Notes: generated from the letters alone by a model not told the origin. DNA of 64,000 nucleotides from Shewanella frigidimarina (GCF_003797125.1 NZ_RKKE01000005.1:124001-188000); one strand, 5' to 3'. Numbered from the stretch's first letter, positions 8,405-17,625 are shown. Numbers and translations: made by a program.

Positions 8405-9214
8405 ATGAAACCAATAGTCATAACACCAGTAACCAGCAATACCCCAAATAGCAGCAATGCACCGCAATACAGTTGGCTCAACAAAGTGCCCGAAATCACA
8501 TTGATTTTTTGGGTCATAAAAATGATGTCGACCACCGTTGGTGAAACCACAGCAGATTATCTTAGCTTCCATCTCCACGTAGGCATGATTAATACCAGCA
8601 TCATCATGGGAGTATTTTTACTTTTCGCCTTATGGATACAGCTTAAACAAAGCCAATATCGCCCAGGTGCATATTGGAGTGTTGTGGTGCTTATCAGTAT
8701 TTTTGGCACCTTAGTCACCGACATTCTCACAGACAAACTCGATGTGCCTCTACCGGTATCGACAGCGGTGTTTAGCGTATTATTAGCGGCAACATTTTCA
8801 TACTGGTTCAGTAAAGAACGTACCTTATCTATCCACTCCATTGTCACTCTTAAACGTGAGCTATTTTATTGGTTGGCCATTCTATTTACCTTCGCACTTG
8901 GTACTGCTGTGGGCGATTGGGTGTCGGAAGATATGAATGTAGGTTATGGCATGTCGGCAATCGTATTTGGTGGGTTAATTACGCTGATAAGCCTAGCCTT
9001 TTATCGCTTCAAGGCGAACGCCGTATTGTGCTTTTGGCTGGCTTATATATTAACTCGTCCACTGGGTGCATCTATCGGCGACTTACTGTCACAACCCATT
9101 CGTAAAGGCGGCCTAGGGTTTGGTACCACCAGCACCAGCATTGTGTTTTTAGCGATTATTATTGCACTTGTGGCATACCTATCAGTTCGCGCCAAACAGC
9201 AAAAAAGCCAATAA
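8405..9214 (+). CDS. Four-repeat integral membrane protein (COG4705-like), copy 1
   Basis: Start at ATG 8405 behind AGGAGT. The 269-residue product is almost all membrane. It contains four copies of a roughly 55-residue unit, each with an aromatic-W at the start and a G-x-x-x-x-D in the helix: LIFWVIKMMSTTVGETTAD, AYWSVVVLISIFGTLVTD, FYWLAILFTFALGTAVGD and CFWLAYILTRPLGASIGD. The acidic residue inside each helix suggests ion or proton handling, but no function is known to me. This resembles the uncharacterised COG4705 membrane proteins. A second copy follows 25 bases later, then a response regulator and sensor kinase. Confidence 0.85.
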   Translation: MKPIVITPVTSNTPNSSNAPQYSWLNKVPEITLIFWVIKMMSTTVGETTADYLSFHLHVGMINTSIIMGVFLLFALWIQLKQSQYRPGAYWSVVVLISIFGTLVTDILTDKLDVPLPVSTAVFSVLLAATFSYWFSKERTLSIHSIVTLKRELFYWLAILFTFALGTAVGDWVSEDMNVGYGMSAIVFGGLITLISLAFYRFKANAVLCFWLAYILTRPLGASIGDLLSQPIRKGGLGFGTTSTSIVFLAIIIALVAYLSVRAKQQKSQ

Positions 9215-9239
9215 TCTATCAACAAAAGTGAGCATCGAT

Positions 9240-9998
9240 ATGGACACACTACAAAAGCAGGCGCTGACTAAAGTGCCACAAGTCACCTTAATATTTTGGT
9301 TGGTAAAAATACTGGCCACCACCTTAGGTGAAACGGCAGGAGATGCTTTATCGATGTCGCTTAACCTCGGCTATTTAGTTAGCTCAGTTATTTTTATCGG
9401 TTTATTCGCGATAGCGGTAGCAATACACATTCGCAGTAAACATTATTCTTCGAGTATTTATTGGGCCACCATTATCGCTACAACGACGGCTGGCACAACG
9501 ATGGCTGACTTTGCCGACCGCTCTTTAGGCATTGGCTATACCGGCGGCACATTGCTACTAGTGAGCTTGTTGTGTATGTCATTTTCAATTTGGTACGTCA
9601 GTGCAGGTAGCCTGTCTAATCAATCGATAAACAATACCAAAACCGAATGTTTTTATTGGGTGACGATTTTACTGTCACAAACCTTAGGTACAGCGCTAGG
9701 CGACTGGACAGTAGACAGTGCAGGCCTTGGTTATGATGTCAGTGCGTTAATCTTTGGTAGCCTGTTATTAGTGTTATTAGCTGCCTATCTTTGGAGCTCA
9801 ATATCTCGCACTCTGTTGTTTTGGCTAAGCTTTATTTTAACCAGACCTTTAGGTGCCGTGGTGGGTGATTTTTTAGATAAACCCATTAGCCATGGTGGAT
9901 TAGAATTTAGTCGCTTTAGTGCGTCGGCCGCATTACTCTTTGGTATGGTGTTGTGTTTAATGCTATTTAAGCAGCAAGCCGCGACAACACATCATTAA
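9240..9998 (+). CDS. Four-repeat integral membrane protein (COG4705-like), copy 2
   Basis: Start at ATG 9240 (MDTLQKQALTKVPQ); an in-frame GTG lies four codons upstream. The 252-residue product is a tandem paralogue of the preceding protein. It has the same four units: LIFWLVKILATTLGETAGD, IYWATIIATTTAGTTMAD, FYWVTILLSQTLGTALGD and LFWLSFILTRPLGAVVGD. The strict pairing suggests that both are needed, perhaps as a heteromer. The downstream two-component genes start 43 bases later, probably in the same transcript, so the pair may be their target or sensory partner. Function unknown. Confidence 0.85.
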   Translation: MDTLQKQALTKVPQVTLIFWLVKILATTLGETAGDALSMSLNLGYLVSSVIFIGLFAIAVAIHIRSKHYSSSIYWATIIATTTAGTTMADFADRSLGIGYTGGTLLLVSLLCMSFSIWYVSAGSLSNQSINNTKTECFYWVTILLSQTLGTALGDWTVDSAGLGYDVSALIFGSLLLVLLAAYLWSSISRTLLFWLSFILTRPLGAVVGDFLDKPISHGGLEFSRFSASAALLFGMVLCLMLFKQQAATTHH

Positions 9999-10041
9999 TA
10001 AAGACTTTTCATTTTGTGTCATTATGTCCGATTGAGGTGCT

Positions 10042-10719
10042 ATGCGTATTTTATTAGTAGAAGACGATAAAATGATTGGCGATGCCATGCAGAGCGCCTT
10101 AAAAGATGTCGCCTATGCGGTCGATTGGATATGCGACGGTGAAGCGGCCTTACACAGTTTACGTTGCCAGCAATATGATGTGGTGTTGCTCGACCTTGGC
10201 TTACCGAAACTGGATGGTTTGCAAGTAATGCAATATATTCGAGCTCAGCATCCCGCACTGGCGGTGATCATTATTACCGCCAGAGACAGCCTAGAAGACC
10301 GAGTCAAAGGGCTCGATTTAGGTGCCGATGATTATCTCGTTAAGCCCTTCGATATAACCGAACTACTGGCACGCATCCGTGCAGTAACAAGGCGCAATGC
10401 CAACCAACATACATCAGAATTAACCAATAATATTGTTTGGCTAAATCCAGCCACACATGAAGCCAAAACCCTCACTCAAGATAATATTTTACTGTCTAAC
10501 CGCGAGTTCGCCCTACTGCAAACATTGCTTATTCGACCCGGTTCGATTCATTCAAAAAGTGATTTAGAAGAACGAATTTATGGCTGGGGTGAAGAGGTAG
10601 AAAGTAATGCTGTAGAGTTTTTAATTCATTGTTTGCGTAAAAAATTGGGTACAGAAACCATTAAAAATGTCAGAGGTGTAGGATGGATGGTGTCAAAAAA
10701 CGCCCCAGTAATTCGTTAA
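10042..10719 (+). CDS. OmpR/QseB-type response regulator
   Basis: 225 residues: an N-terminal receiver domain (acidic pair in LLVEDDKMIG, phosphoacceptor aspartate in VVLLDLGLPKLDG, switch lysine in DYLVKPF) and a C-terminal winged helix with VESNAVEFLIHCLRKKLG and NVRGVGWM. This is the QseB/PmrA/TctD branch. The ribosome site GAGG precedes ATG 10042. The gene overlaps the start of the sensor kinase by 37 bases, a sign of coupled translation. It probably regulates the operon it sits in, but no operator was identified. Confidence 0.93.
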   Translation: MRILLVEDDKMIGDAMQSALKDVAYAVDWICDGEAALHSLRCQQYDVVLLDLGLPKLDGLQVMQYIRAQHPALAVIIITARDSLEDRVKGLDLGADDYLVKPFDITELLARIRAVTRRNANQHTSELTNNIVWLNPATHEAKTLTQDNILLSNREFALLQTLLIRPGSIHSKSDLEERIYGWGEEVESNAVEFLIHCLRKKLGTETIKNVRGVGWMVSKNAPVIR

Positions 10720-12023
10720 AAACACGCTTATCTTATTGGATTTCAGCAGCCATTTTGTCTGTTGCGATAATAGCAGCCAGCTTTACCTTTAGCAGTGCCT
10801 TTGAAGAAGCCCATGAGCTCCAAGATGATGTATTGCAACAAATGGCCGTGCTGTTTGACCATTACTCGCTTACGCTAAACGACGGAACACTCACCCCGTT
10901 AAGCCAAGATCAGTTGGAGTTTCAGGTTTCAGTGCAGTTATTGGGTAGTAACTCAGCAAGCAATGCCTTAGCCCAAAATACCCTAGCCTTGCCGAACAAT
11001 TTAACCGATGGATTTCATACGGTTAATTTAGCCACCCAATCTTGGCGAGTGTTTGTACGCACCTTGTCATCCACTCAACGTATCGCCATCGCCCAAGATA
11101 CTGCTATTCGTGACGATATTGCGTTTGAAACCGCGCTGCACACTCTGATGCCATTGTTAGTATTAATTCCAATTTTACTGTTATTACTGGGGTATATTTT
11201 AGGCAAAATTCTTGGCCCGATTAGTATTTTAGCCCACGAAGTTGACCGTCAAACTGAGCACGACCTACAGCTAATTCCCACCACTCAATTACCGAGTGAA
11301 ATAGTGCCCTTTGTTGAGGCAATTAATCGTTTACTCAGCAAAAATAGCCAGGTTATTGCTAGCCAAAAGCGCTTTATTGCCGATGCTGCTCATGAATTAA
11401 GATCGCCCATAACTGCACTGTCGTTACAGGCACAACGTCTTCAGCAGACACAGTTAACGGACGATGCGCGCCAGAAGCTTAATGCACTACAAGCTGGAAT
11501 AGGTCGCAGTATTCATCTACTAGAACAACTATTGTCGATGGCGCGTCAACAAGATAACAGCGTCCAACAACCTCAAAAAATATCGTTAAAAATGGTGTTC
11601 GTTGAGGTGATTGAAGATCTGTACCCACTTGCAGAAGCGAAAGAGATTGATTTGGGCTTTAGCCAAGATAACGACGCCGAACTCAATGCCAATCCCGTTC
11701 GTTTAAAAACCTTAATTCACAACCTTATCGACAATGCGATTCGCTACACCCCAAATGGCGGTAAAATTGATTTAAGCATTACTAAAACAGATCAATACAT
11801 TGAGATGACCATCAAAGACACTGGTCCTGGTATCGCCACAGATGAAGCTCTAAAAGTGTTTGAACCCTTTTATCGAGTATTGGGCAGTAACGAATATGGC
11901 TCAGGGTTGGGATTAGCGATTGTGGCGAGTATTGTGCAGCAAATGGATGCAAAAATTAGCTTAGCGCCAACCGATGCCGTCAATAACTGCGGGCTTTGCA
12001 TTACGGTGCGGTTTCCTCTTTAA
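10683..12023 (+). CDS. Sensor histidine kinase, QseC/PmrB type
   Basis: 446 residues with two membrane segments (about residues 15-37 and 153-175) enclosing a periplasmic domain of about 115 residues without recognisable ligand motif. A HAMP-like linker follows, then the H-box FIADAAHELRSPITA and the ATPase motifs NLIDNAIRYTP, DTGPGI and GSGLGLAI. Start ATG 10683 lies behind AGAGGTG inside the end of the regulator gene. It is the cognate kinase of that regulator. The signal is unknown; the upstream secreted and membrane proteins make an envelope stress or metal signal plausible. Confidence 0.93.
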   Translation: MDGVKKRPSNSLKTRLSYWISAAILSVAIIAASFTFSSAFEEAHELQDDVLQQMAVLFDHYSLTLNDGTLTPLSQDQLEFQVSVQLLGSNSASNALAQNTLALPNNLTDGFHTVNLATQSWRVFVRTLSSTQRIAIAQDTAIRDDIAFETALHTLMPLLVLIPILLLLLGYILGKILGPISILAHEVDRQTEHDLQLIPTTQLPSEIVPFVEAINRLLSKNSQVIASQKRFIADAAHELRSPITALSLQAQRLQQTQLTDDARQKLNALQAGIGRSIHLLEQLLSMARQQDNSVQQPQKISLKMVFVEVIEDLYPLAEAKEIDLGFSQDNDAELNANPVRLKTLIHNLIDNAIRYTPNGGKIDLSITKTDQYIEMTIKDTGPGIATDEALKVFEPFYRVLGSNEYGSGLGLAIVASIVQQMDAKISLAPTDAVNNCGLCITVRFPL

Positions 12024-12060
12024 CAGGACTGAGGTGCCGTTTAATAATGCCTGTTTAGCC

Positions 12061-12110
12061 GCATCAACTTATGCAGATGCGGCATCAACTTATGCAGATG
12101 CGGCATCAAC
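12061..12110. repeat. 21-bp tandem repeat, about 2.4 copies
   Basis: The unit GCATCAACTTATGCAGATGCG occurs at 12061-12081 and 12082-12102, and a third begins at 12103. It lies between the kinase stop and the end of the convergent regulator gene. Each unit can form a short GCATC/GATGC hairpin. It could act as a transcription stop or be a slippage product. Confidence 0.85.
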
Positions 12111-12120
12111 AAAGGTCAAC

Positions 12121-13656
12121 TTAGCCTTGATCTCCCTCGCATAAATTACGCCCTGTGGCATAACAGCTTGGTTGACGTGGGCACACAGCTCCACGCGAAC
12201 AAATTAGTTGTGCATCTTTTTTAATCCCACGTTCAATCCAGTTAATATTAAGGATTTTCGCCACACTAGTGAGATCTTTTTGGATATGTTTGGGGATAAT
12301 GATTGAACCGCCGCCCGTTGAGCAAGCTTGTTTTAATTCATGTGCAATCGACTGCGCATCTTTGCCTTGCGCTTCAATCGCCGGGTTTAAATCAATACCC
12401 GCACATAACACATGCGGATTACCTGCCGAGTCATCAACCTTAATCGATTCACAGCAATAAATGCGCGGTTCATTACCGACATTTAAAATCGATATTTGCG
12501 CAGACGTACCTGCAACTGGCTCGTTGATCATTCTAAACACAGCCCAGTGCTGACAAGGATCTTCTACCAGGCGCATGTTACCCCAAGGCAAAGGAATACC
12601 ATTACCACGATAAACCGCTTTTAGCTTACCCGGTGCGTAGGCATCAAAGTAATGCCAGTGCGGATAAGGCGACACTACCGTCATGCGGCGCATAGCAACA
12701 GACGCTGACACTTGCAGTTGTTTATGCACACTAATCTCATAGCCATGTCGGTCAAGTAACTGTCGATACGGCACTTTAGGACACAACAACGCACCCGCAA
12801 AAAAGCTTGATTCAAAGTCACGCCATGCATGCAAAATATCTTGTGCATTCAAGGTGTTTGACTGAGGAACCAGCGCATCATCAAAGTCATCACGGCGACC
12901 AGACATCATCACACTTTTTAAGCCATCTTTATTGTGCAACACACAATGACCTATGTGCACGGCCAAGTCATATCTCAACCTGCTGGGTCTATTTTTCAGA
13001 ATATTACTGATATAAATGGTTCCCGGTGGCTCAAAAAATGAGGTCACCAACTGCTTAGAACTCAAGCCCATTTCGTTGATAACTTCTTTAGGCGCACGGT
13101 CGATCCATTTAATTTTTAAACCCATGCCTTTGGCAATATCGATAATATCTTCGGTGGCAAGCGGCATACGCTTTAAGCCGACTTCTTCGGCCGCACGCTC
13201 TAAATCAGGAAAATGGTTTTGATGATGTTCTTGGTGGGCGCGGATCAGTAAATGAGCAAATTGGCGGCCACTGGTGCCGGTTTGCGACAACATTTCAGGG
13301 ATGGCAATTTGCAAAATGTCATTGGAGAACAAAAAACTCGGCTCTAGCGGCATACCACTAATGCCGCCTTTATTGCCTTTTTCAGGCGTAATCGCTTCAT
13401 CTTCTGGCACATCATCAAGAAACCATTCCACTTCTTTTTGAAAAACGACCGCAATTACCGCCAACATATCAGCGCTTGGAACACGTTTTCCGCGCTCGAT
13501 CATTGACAAGTATGACACTGACGGCGAGTTACCTGAGTCAACACGCACACAACGAGCAGACAAGTCTTCCATGGTTAAGTTATTGCGTTTACGCAAGTTT
13601 CTTATCTTTGTGCCCAAAAAATGGGTCTTTCGCATTAAGCTTTTTTCATTTCTCAT
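12121..13656 (-). CDS. XRE-family regulator with IrrE-like and DUF3612 regions
   Basis: 511 residues. The N-terminus is a helix-turn-helix (GTKIRNLRKRNNLTMEDLSA ... VSYLSMIERGKRVPSADML, about 14-62). The middle resembles the IrrE/ImmA peptidase fold of short-chain acyl regulators, but the metal motif reads HIGHCVLH rather than HExxH, so peptidase activity is doubtful. The tail carries clustered cysteines (CSRGAVC, SCYATGRNLC), which could bind metal or an iron-sulfur cluster. Such proteins regulate carbon-use genes next to them; here the divergent small gene at 13804 is the natural target. An ATG seven codons in is an alternative start. Confidence 0.8.
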   Translation of the reverse strand: MRNEKSLMRKTHFLGTKIRNLRKRNNLTMEDLSARCVRVDSGNSPSVSYLSMIERGKRVPSADMLAVIAVVFQKEVEWFLDDVPEDEAITPEKGNKGGISGMPLEPSFLFSNDILQIAIPEMLSQTGTSGRQFAHLLIRAHQEHHQNHFPDLERAAEEVGLKRMPLATEDIIDIAKGMGLKIKWIDRAPKEVINEMGLSSKQLVTSFFEPPGTIYISNILKNRPSRLRYDLAVHIGHCVLHNKDGLKSVMMSGRRDDFDDALVPQSNTLNAQDILHAWRDFESSFFAGALLCPKVPYRQLLDRHGYEISVHKQLQVSASVAMRRMTVVSPYPHWHYFDAYAPGKLKAVYRGNGIPLPWGNMRLVEDPCQHWAVFRMINEPVAGTSAQISILNVGNEPRIYCCESIKVDDSAGNPHVLCAGIDLNPAIEAQGKDAQSIAHELKQACSTGGGSIIIPKHIQKDLTSVAKILNINWIERGIKKDAQLICSRGAVCPRQPSCYATGRNLCEGDQG

Positions 13657-13803
13657 TTTGTATAATTCACACTGTAAAATTTTTATTGTGAAATTGTTTG
13701 TAAAAATAGCATAGACTAAAAATCAAGCTGCGAACAAGGCTTAATGATAAACAATACTGAAAAAGGTTTTGTGACCTACAACAATACGAAGAGGAATAAG
13801 GCG

Positions 13804-14322
13804 ATGAATATGTCTACTCAAGCAAGCGCAACTGCCACCCAAAACCTTAACCGCTTCATTGGTGAGCAATTTGTGGCAACGACGAATCAACAGGATCGCA
13901 CCACAAACGCCAAAGACTTTTTGGATGCACAATTTCCATTAACTGAAGGCTCGCACCAAGATGTCAGCAGCTATGTAGTTTACTACACTCACTTATTGGC
14001 ATTTTTAAAAGACGGCTCTCAGTGTGGTTTACAAAATCCATGTCAATTTGTGGCACTGACTGGTCACAAAAGTGAACCAACGTCTGTTGTATTAAAGAAT
14101 AATGATACCCATGTTGAGATTTGTTTCGACCGCCAAGGACAAATGGGCACCACAGACCAGGCTAATATTGAAGACATTCAGGTTGCGATTCCAATCAAGA
14201 ATTTGCCGACGCCATACAAGCAGTGGATTAGCTTAATCCATACAGGTTGTCAGCCAACTGAAGGCAACTGTAAAGTGTTTACTGCTAAAGATGGTAGCGA
14301 CTACGCACTACATCAGCGTTAA
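13804..14322 (+). CDS. Conserved hypothetical soluble protein
   Basis: Start at ATG 13804 (MNMSTQASAT), supported by GAAGAGG ten bases upstream; the longer frame from 13744 has none. 172 residues, no signal peptide or membrane segment. It contains several cysteines (CGLQNPC, IHTGCQPTEGNC) and otherwise looks like a compact beta-rich domain. I do not recognise the family. It is divergent from the XRE/DUF3612 regulator, which suggests control by it, and it is followed by a strong terminator, so it is monocistronic. Confidence 0.75.
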   Translation: MNMSTQASATATQNLNRFIGEQFVATTNQQDRTTNAKDFLDAQFPLTEGSHQDVSSYVVYYTHLLAFLKDGSQCGLQNPCQFVALTGHKSEPTSVVLKNNDTHVEICFDRQGQMGTTDQANIEDIQVAIPIKNLPTPYKQWISLIHTGCQPTEGNCKVFTAKDGSDYALHQR

Positions 14323-14355
14323 TGGTTTATCGCGATAACACTGTAGTTATTTAGC

Positions 14356-14395
14356 AAAAAAGGCTTGTCCCATTAATAATGCGACAAGCCTTTTT
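14356..14395 (+). terminator. Intrinsic terminator
   Basis: AAAAAGGCTTGTC and complement around a loop of about 13 bases, ending in TTTTT. It works for the gene at 13804 and, because it is A-rich on the other side, possibly for ccoG as well. Confidence 0.85.
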
Positions 14396-14470
14396 GTTAC
14401 TTACCCACTTTGCTGCGTAGCATCCAATAATGTCGACACGCGTTTATGCCGTCATACTGAGATACTGAGA

Positions 14471-15934
14471 TTACGGCCAAAAGAAGCGTGATGTTTGCGA
14501 GATCTCATTAGCAGGTTCCGTTGGCGTTGGATTTTCCAAACTTTGAATTTGGGTCACCTTAAATTGCACTGTTTGTTGGGTGCTATCACTCGTACGGTCA
14601 CTCAGGCGGCCACTGAGGGTCAACGGATAATCCAGTTGTTCTGCAGGTTTTATCGCAATTAAGCTGTCGGTGACTATTTGCAATGTTTGCTTTTGGGGAT
14701 CGTCATTGCTGATACTGATTTGATAAAAAGCCATTTGTTGAGTTTTATTGCGAATTTTAAGTTGATAACTGTTTTCAACCTGATCGATGCCCACTTGACG
14801 ATATAAGGTTTGGCGGTCGCGGATCACATTGAGCTGTATATGGCTTAAGTGACTTAAATCACTAATAATCAGCACAATCATGATCAGTAATGCACTGGCG
14901 TAACCAAGCGATTTTAGCGACAACAGGCTGGCTTTTGGTTGTCCTTTTAAGGCGTTTTCGCTGGTAAAGCTGATTAAATTGGGGGCATAACCAAATTTTT
15001 CCATGGTTTGATTACATGCATCAACGCAGGCACCGCAGTTAATACATTCGTATTGCAAGCCGTTACGAATATCAATCCCAGTGGGGCAAACGTCAACACA
15101 CAAATTACAGTCTACACAGTCACCTAGCTCCGTTGTTTGTGAGCGCTTACGTGGCCCACGAGATTCTCCTCGCTCAGCATCATAGCTCACTGTTTTAGTG
15201 TTGGCGTCAAACATCACCGCTTGAAAACGCGAGTAAGGACAACAATGCAAACACATCATTTCGCGCATCCAGCCGGCATTTAAATAAGTGCATATGGCAA
15301 AAAACCACACCCAGGTGCCAGTCCAAAAACCACTACTCATGCTAAAAATATCAACATATAACTCGCGTGCAGGCATAAAATAACCAATAAACCCGCAGCC
15401 GGTTAGCAAGGCAAACACTATCCACACCGCATGCTTCGTCACTCGTTTACGCACTTTACTCAGTGACCATGGCGCTTTGTCTAATGCCGCTCGATGATGA
15501 TGATTGCCCTCTACCTTGGCTTCAACCCACATATATATAAAGGTCCATGCGGTTTGCGGACACAAAAAGCCACACCAAACTCGGCCCCAATAAACGGTGA
15601 CAAAAAATAATGCAAAAGCAGCAGCCATAAAAAACCACGCTAGTACGGTAAAGTCTTGTGGCCACAAAGTGATATTGAAGAAAAAGAATTGCTGTTCGGT
15701 TACATCAAACAGAATGGCTTGTCGGCCTTGATAATTGATAAATGGGATCAGGAAAAAAATCGCAATCAGTAAAGTATTACTGTGCTGACGCAGCCGTTGA
15801 AATACGCCTTTCTGTTCACGAACATGAATTTTTGTCGACGGCGTAGCAATTTGCACCACTGGAATCCGTTGTGAAACGGCAGCTTTATCAACTGACGATG
15901 TCGCTGATGGAGTTTGAGATGATGACTTAGGCAT
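14471..15934 (-). CDS. ccoG: Cytochrome c oxidase accessory protein CcoG (FixG/RdxA)
   Basis: Start placed at ATG 15934 (MPKSSSQTP), behind AGGA; the frame extends 29 codons upstream without a ribosome site. The 487-residue inner-membrane protein has several transmembrane helices, a membrane cysteine motif WCGFLCPQTAW, and two 4Fe-4S clusters (CVDCNLCVDVCP and CINCGACVDAC). The C-terminus is an Ig-like periplasmic domain. CcoG reduces copper for assembly of cbb3-type oxidase. The other cco genes are not in this window. The promoter region carries a sigma-54 element and palindromic sites, pointing to control by the activator encoded just upstream. Confidence 0.93.
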   Translation of the reverse strand: MPKSSSQTPSATSSVDKAAVSQRIPVVQIATPSTKIHVREQKGVFQRLRQHSNTLLIAIFFLIPFINYQGRQAILFDVTEQQFFFFNITLWPQDFTVLAWFFMAAAFALFFVTVYWGRVWCGFLCPQTAWTFIYMWVEAKVEGNHHHRAALDKAPWSLSKVRKRVTKHAVWIVFALLTGCGFIGYFMPARELYVDIFSMSSGFWTGTWVWFFAICTYLNAGWMREMMCLHCCPYSRFQAVMFDANTKTVSYDAERGESRGPRKRSQTTELGDCVDCNLCVDVCPTGIDIRNGLQYECINCGACVDACNQTMEKFGYAPNLISFTSENALKGQPKASLLSLKSLGYASALLIMIVLIISDLSHLSHIQLNVIRDRQTLYRQVGIDQVENSYQLKIRNKTQQMAFYQISISNDDPQKQTLQIVTDSLIAIKPAEQLDYPLTLSGRLSDRTSDSTQQTVQFKVTQIQSLENPTPTEPANEISQTSRFFWP

Positions 15935-15968
15935 GAATGTATTCCTATAACACAATATTGCCCTGCTG

Positions 15969-15986
15969 TAGCAAAGACTAAGCCAA
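15969..15986 (-). promoter_or_regulatory. Sigma-54 promoter of ccoG
   Basis: Read on the minus strand: TTGGCTTAGTCTTTGCTA. The GG and GC dinucleotides are 12 bases apart, as in the consensus TGGCAC-N5-TTGC. It lies 35 bases before the ccoG start and predicts initiation near 15960. Confidence 0.65.
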
Positions 15987-15998
15987 CTCAAATATAAA

Positions 15999-16040
15999 TA
16001 TAATCTACTGATTTTCAACAATTAAAATCAGTAGATTATA
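15999..16040. other. 17-bp perfect inverted repeat upstream of ccoG
   Basis: TATAATCTACTGATTTT and its complement around an 8-base loop, between the sigma-54 promoter and the upstream palindromes. It may be an AT-rich terminator for the activator gene at 16108, or another operator. Confidence 0.6.
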
Positions 16041-16045
16041 AAACC

Positions 16046-16086
16046 AAGTCACGACATATCGATTTTTACGCGATATATCGTGACTT
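16046..16086. promoter_or_regulatory. Upstream activating sites for the sigma-54 activator
   Basis: Bounded by AAGTCACGA at 16046-16054 and TCGTGACTT at 16078-16086, with CGA/TCG half-sites between. It reads as two overlapping 22-bp sites with 4-base spacers. The same motif occurs once before the activator gene (17604-17625). The distance of about 90-125 bases upstream of the predicted start is right for enhancer binding. Confidence 0.6.
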
Positions 16087-16107
16087 AATAAAATACATGA
16101 TAAAAAA

Positions 16108-17556
16108 TTAGCGACTAATAGCTAACTTTTTCATCCTAGATCGTAAGGTACTCGCAGGCATATCTAACATCGCAGCAGCACCAGACGGACCAGAAATACG
16201 CCAGTGGCTAGCATTTAATATCGCAATAATATGCGCAGCTTCGGCTTGTGCCATGGTTAACGTGCTGGTAGCTAACGGAGTTGTAACCGCTACAGGTAAA
16301 GTATTAAACAGCAAATGACCGCTTTGCGATAAAATCATTTCTCGCTCAATCAGGTTTTGTAGCTCACGTACGTTACCGGGCCAGGAGTATTGCTGTAAGT
16401 TCTTCAACCCTTTAGCACTCACTTTAGTGATTTTTTTACCAAGCTTTTTACTCAGCGATGCGACTAAATCACTGACTAATTGCGGAATATCTTCGCGGCG
16501 CTCTCGTAACGGCGGCACCGTTATTGGAAACACATTCAAGCGGTAATATAAGTCCATCCGAAACAAGCCTTGCTCTACTCGGGCGGCTAAATCGTGATGG
16601 GTGGCAGCCACTAAGCGAATATTGACCTTAATGGTTTCACTACTGCCAACGCGCTCGAAGCTTTGCTCTTGAATTACCCGTAATAATTTAGATTGTGCCG
16701 ATAAACTCAGTTCGGCAATTTCATCTAAAAATAAAGTGCCATTATTGGCTAATTCAAATCGGCCTTTGCGACGTGCTGTAGCACCAGTAAATGCGCCTTT
16801 TTCATGACCAAACAGCTCACTTTCTAACAATGCGGTCGAAAATGCGGCGCAGTTAACACTCACCATCGGCTGGTCTTTACGATGACTTAGCCTGTGTAAG
16901 TTGCGCGCAACTAACTCTTTGCCGGTGCCGTTTTCACCGCAAATTAGCACCGTACTGTCGGTATTAGCGACCAAGTGGATCTGCTGAATGAGTTGATTGA
17001 TAGGTTGGCTGTTACCCGATATTCCCGACGCGCCTTGTTGGCCTTGTAGCTCAGTGAGTAAGTATTGATTTTCTGATGCTAACCGTTCTGACAAGGCCTG
17101 CACTTGTGCTAATGCTTGTCTTAATGATTGCTCGGTATGTTTTTGCATGCTTACATCACGAAATATCGCGATAACACCGACAAGTTGTTGCTGATCATAT
17201 ACAGGGGTTGAGCTGTAATACACCGGAAAGCTGCTGCCATCTTTACGCCAAAATACATCTTCGTTCACTTGCCGAGGAATAGCATCATGTAAGGTGCGAT
17301 AAATGGGGCAGTCATGTTGAGGATAATGGCTACCATCGGCATGACTATGATGATGGCAGTCGTGAATATTTCTGCCAATTAATTCGGCGCTTTTCCAGCC
17401 AGTCATTTGTTCTGCTGCAGGATTAATAAATACTGCATTACCCGCTAAATCAAAACCATACACGCCTTCTGTCATGGCATTAAGCAACAAAGTATTTTCA
17501 GGCAGAAAATGATCGGTGCCAATATATTTAGTGGTTGTAGAGTCAGTCATGGTCAA
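16108..17556 (-). CDS. Sigma-54-dependent activator with PAS sensor domain
   Basis: 482 residues. An N-terminal PAS domain (about 20-140) contains an unusual Cys/His cluster, [17 protein letters not shown] followed by HDCPIY. The AAA+ domain has Walker A GENGTGKE, the sigma-54 loop GAFTGA, and Walker [13 protein letters not shown] Fis-type helix-turn-helix closes the protein ([20 protein letters not shown]). There is no receiver domain, so the PAS is the sensor; the Cys/His set could bind metal or a redox cofactor (inference). It lies directly upstream of ccoG in the same direction. The operator over its own promoter suggests self-regulation. Confidence 0.92.
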   Translation of the reverse strand: MTMTDSTTTKYIGTDHFLPENTLLLNAMTEGVYGFDLAGNAVFINPAAEQMTGWKSAELIGRNIHDCHHHSHADGSHYPQHDCPIYRTLHDAIPRQVNEDVFWRKDGSSFPVYYSSTPVYDQQQLVGVIAIFRDVSMQKHTEQSLRQALAQVQALSERLASENQYLLTELQGQQGASGISGNSQPINQLIQQIHLVANTDSTVLICGENGTGKELVARNLHRLSHRKDQPMVSVNCAAFSTALLESELFGHEKGAFTGATARRKGRFELANNGTLFLDEIAELSLSAQSKLLRVIQEQSFERVGSSETIKVNIRLVAATHHDLAARVEQGLFRMDLYYRLNVFPITVPPLRERREDIPQLVSDLVASLSKKLGKKITKVSAKGLKNLQQYSWPGNVRELQNLIEREMILSQSGHLLFNTLPVAVTTPLATSTLTMAQAEAAHIIAILNASHWRISGPSGAAAMLDMPASTLRSRMKKLAISR

Positions 17557-17603
17557 TCTTAACGTTACTAGTGCATAGACTCATTATAACCATTGCAAAA
17601 TAT

Positions 17604-17625
17604 AAGTCGCGAAATATCGTGACTT
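17604..17625. promoter_or_regulatory. Operator over the activator gene's promoter
   Basis: AAGTCGCGA, 4-base spacer AATA, then TCGTGACTT. It overlaps the expected -35 position of a TATAAT -10 (minus strand, 17583-17588), which would allow autorepression. It matches the half-sites before ccoG. Confidence 0.6.

Noticed and set aside
10040..12023. Specific QseBC assignment for the two-component pair
   Set aside because: The kinase sensor domain has no recognisable QseC ligand motif, so only the broad family is claimed.
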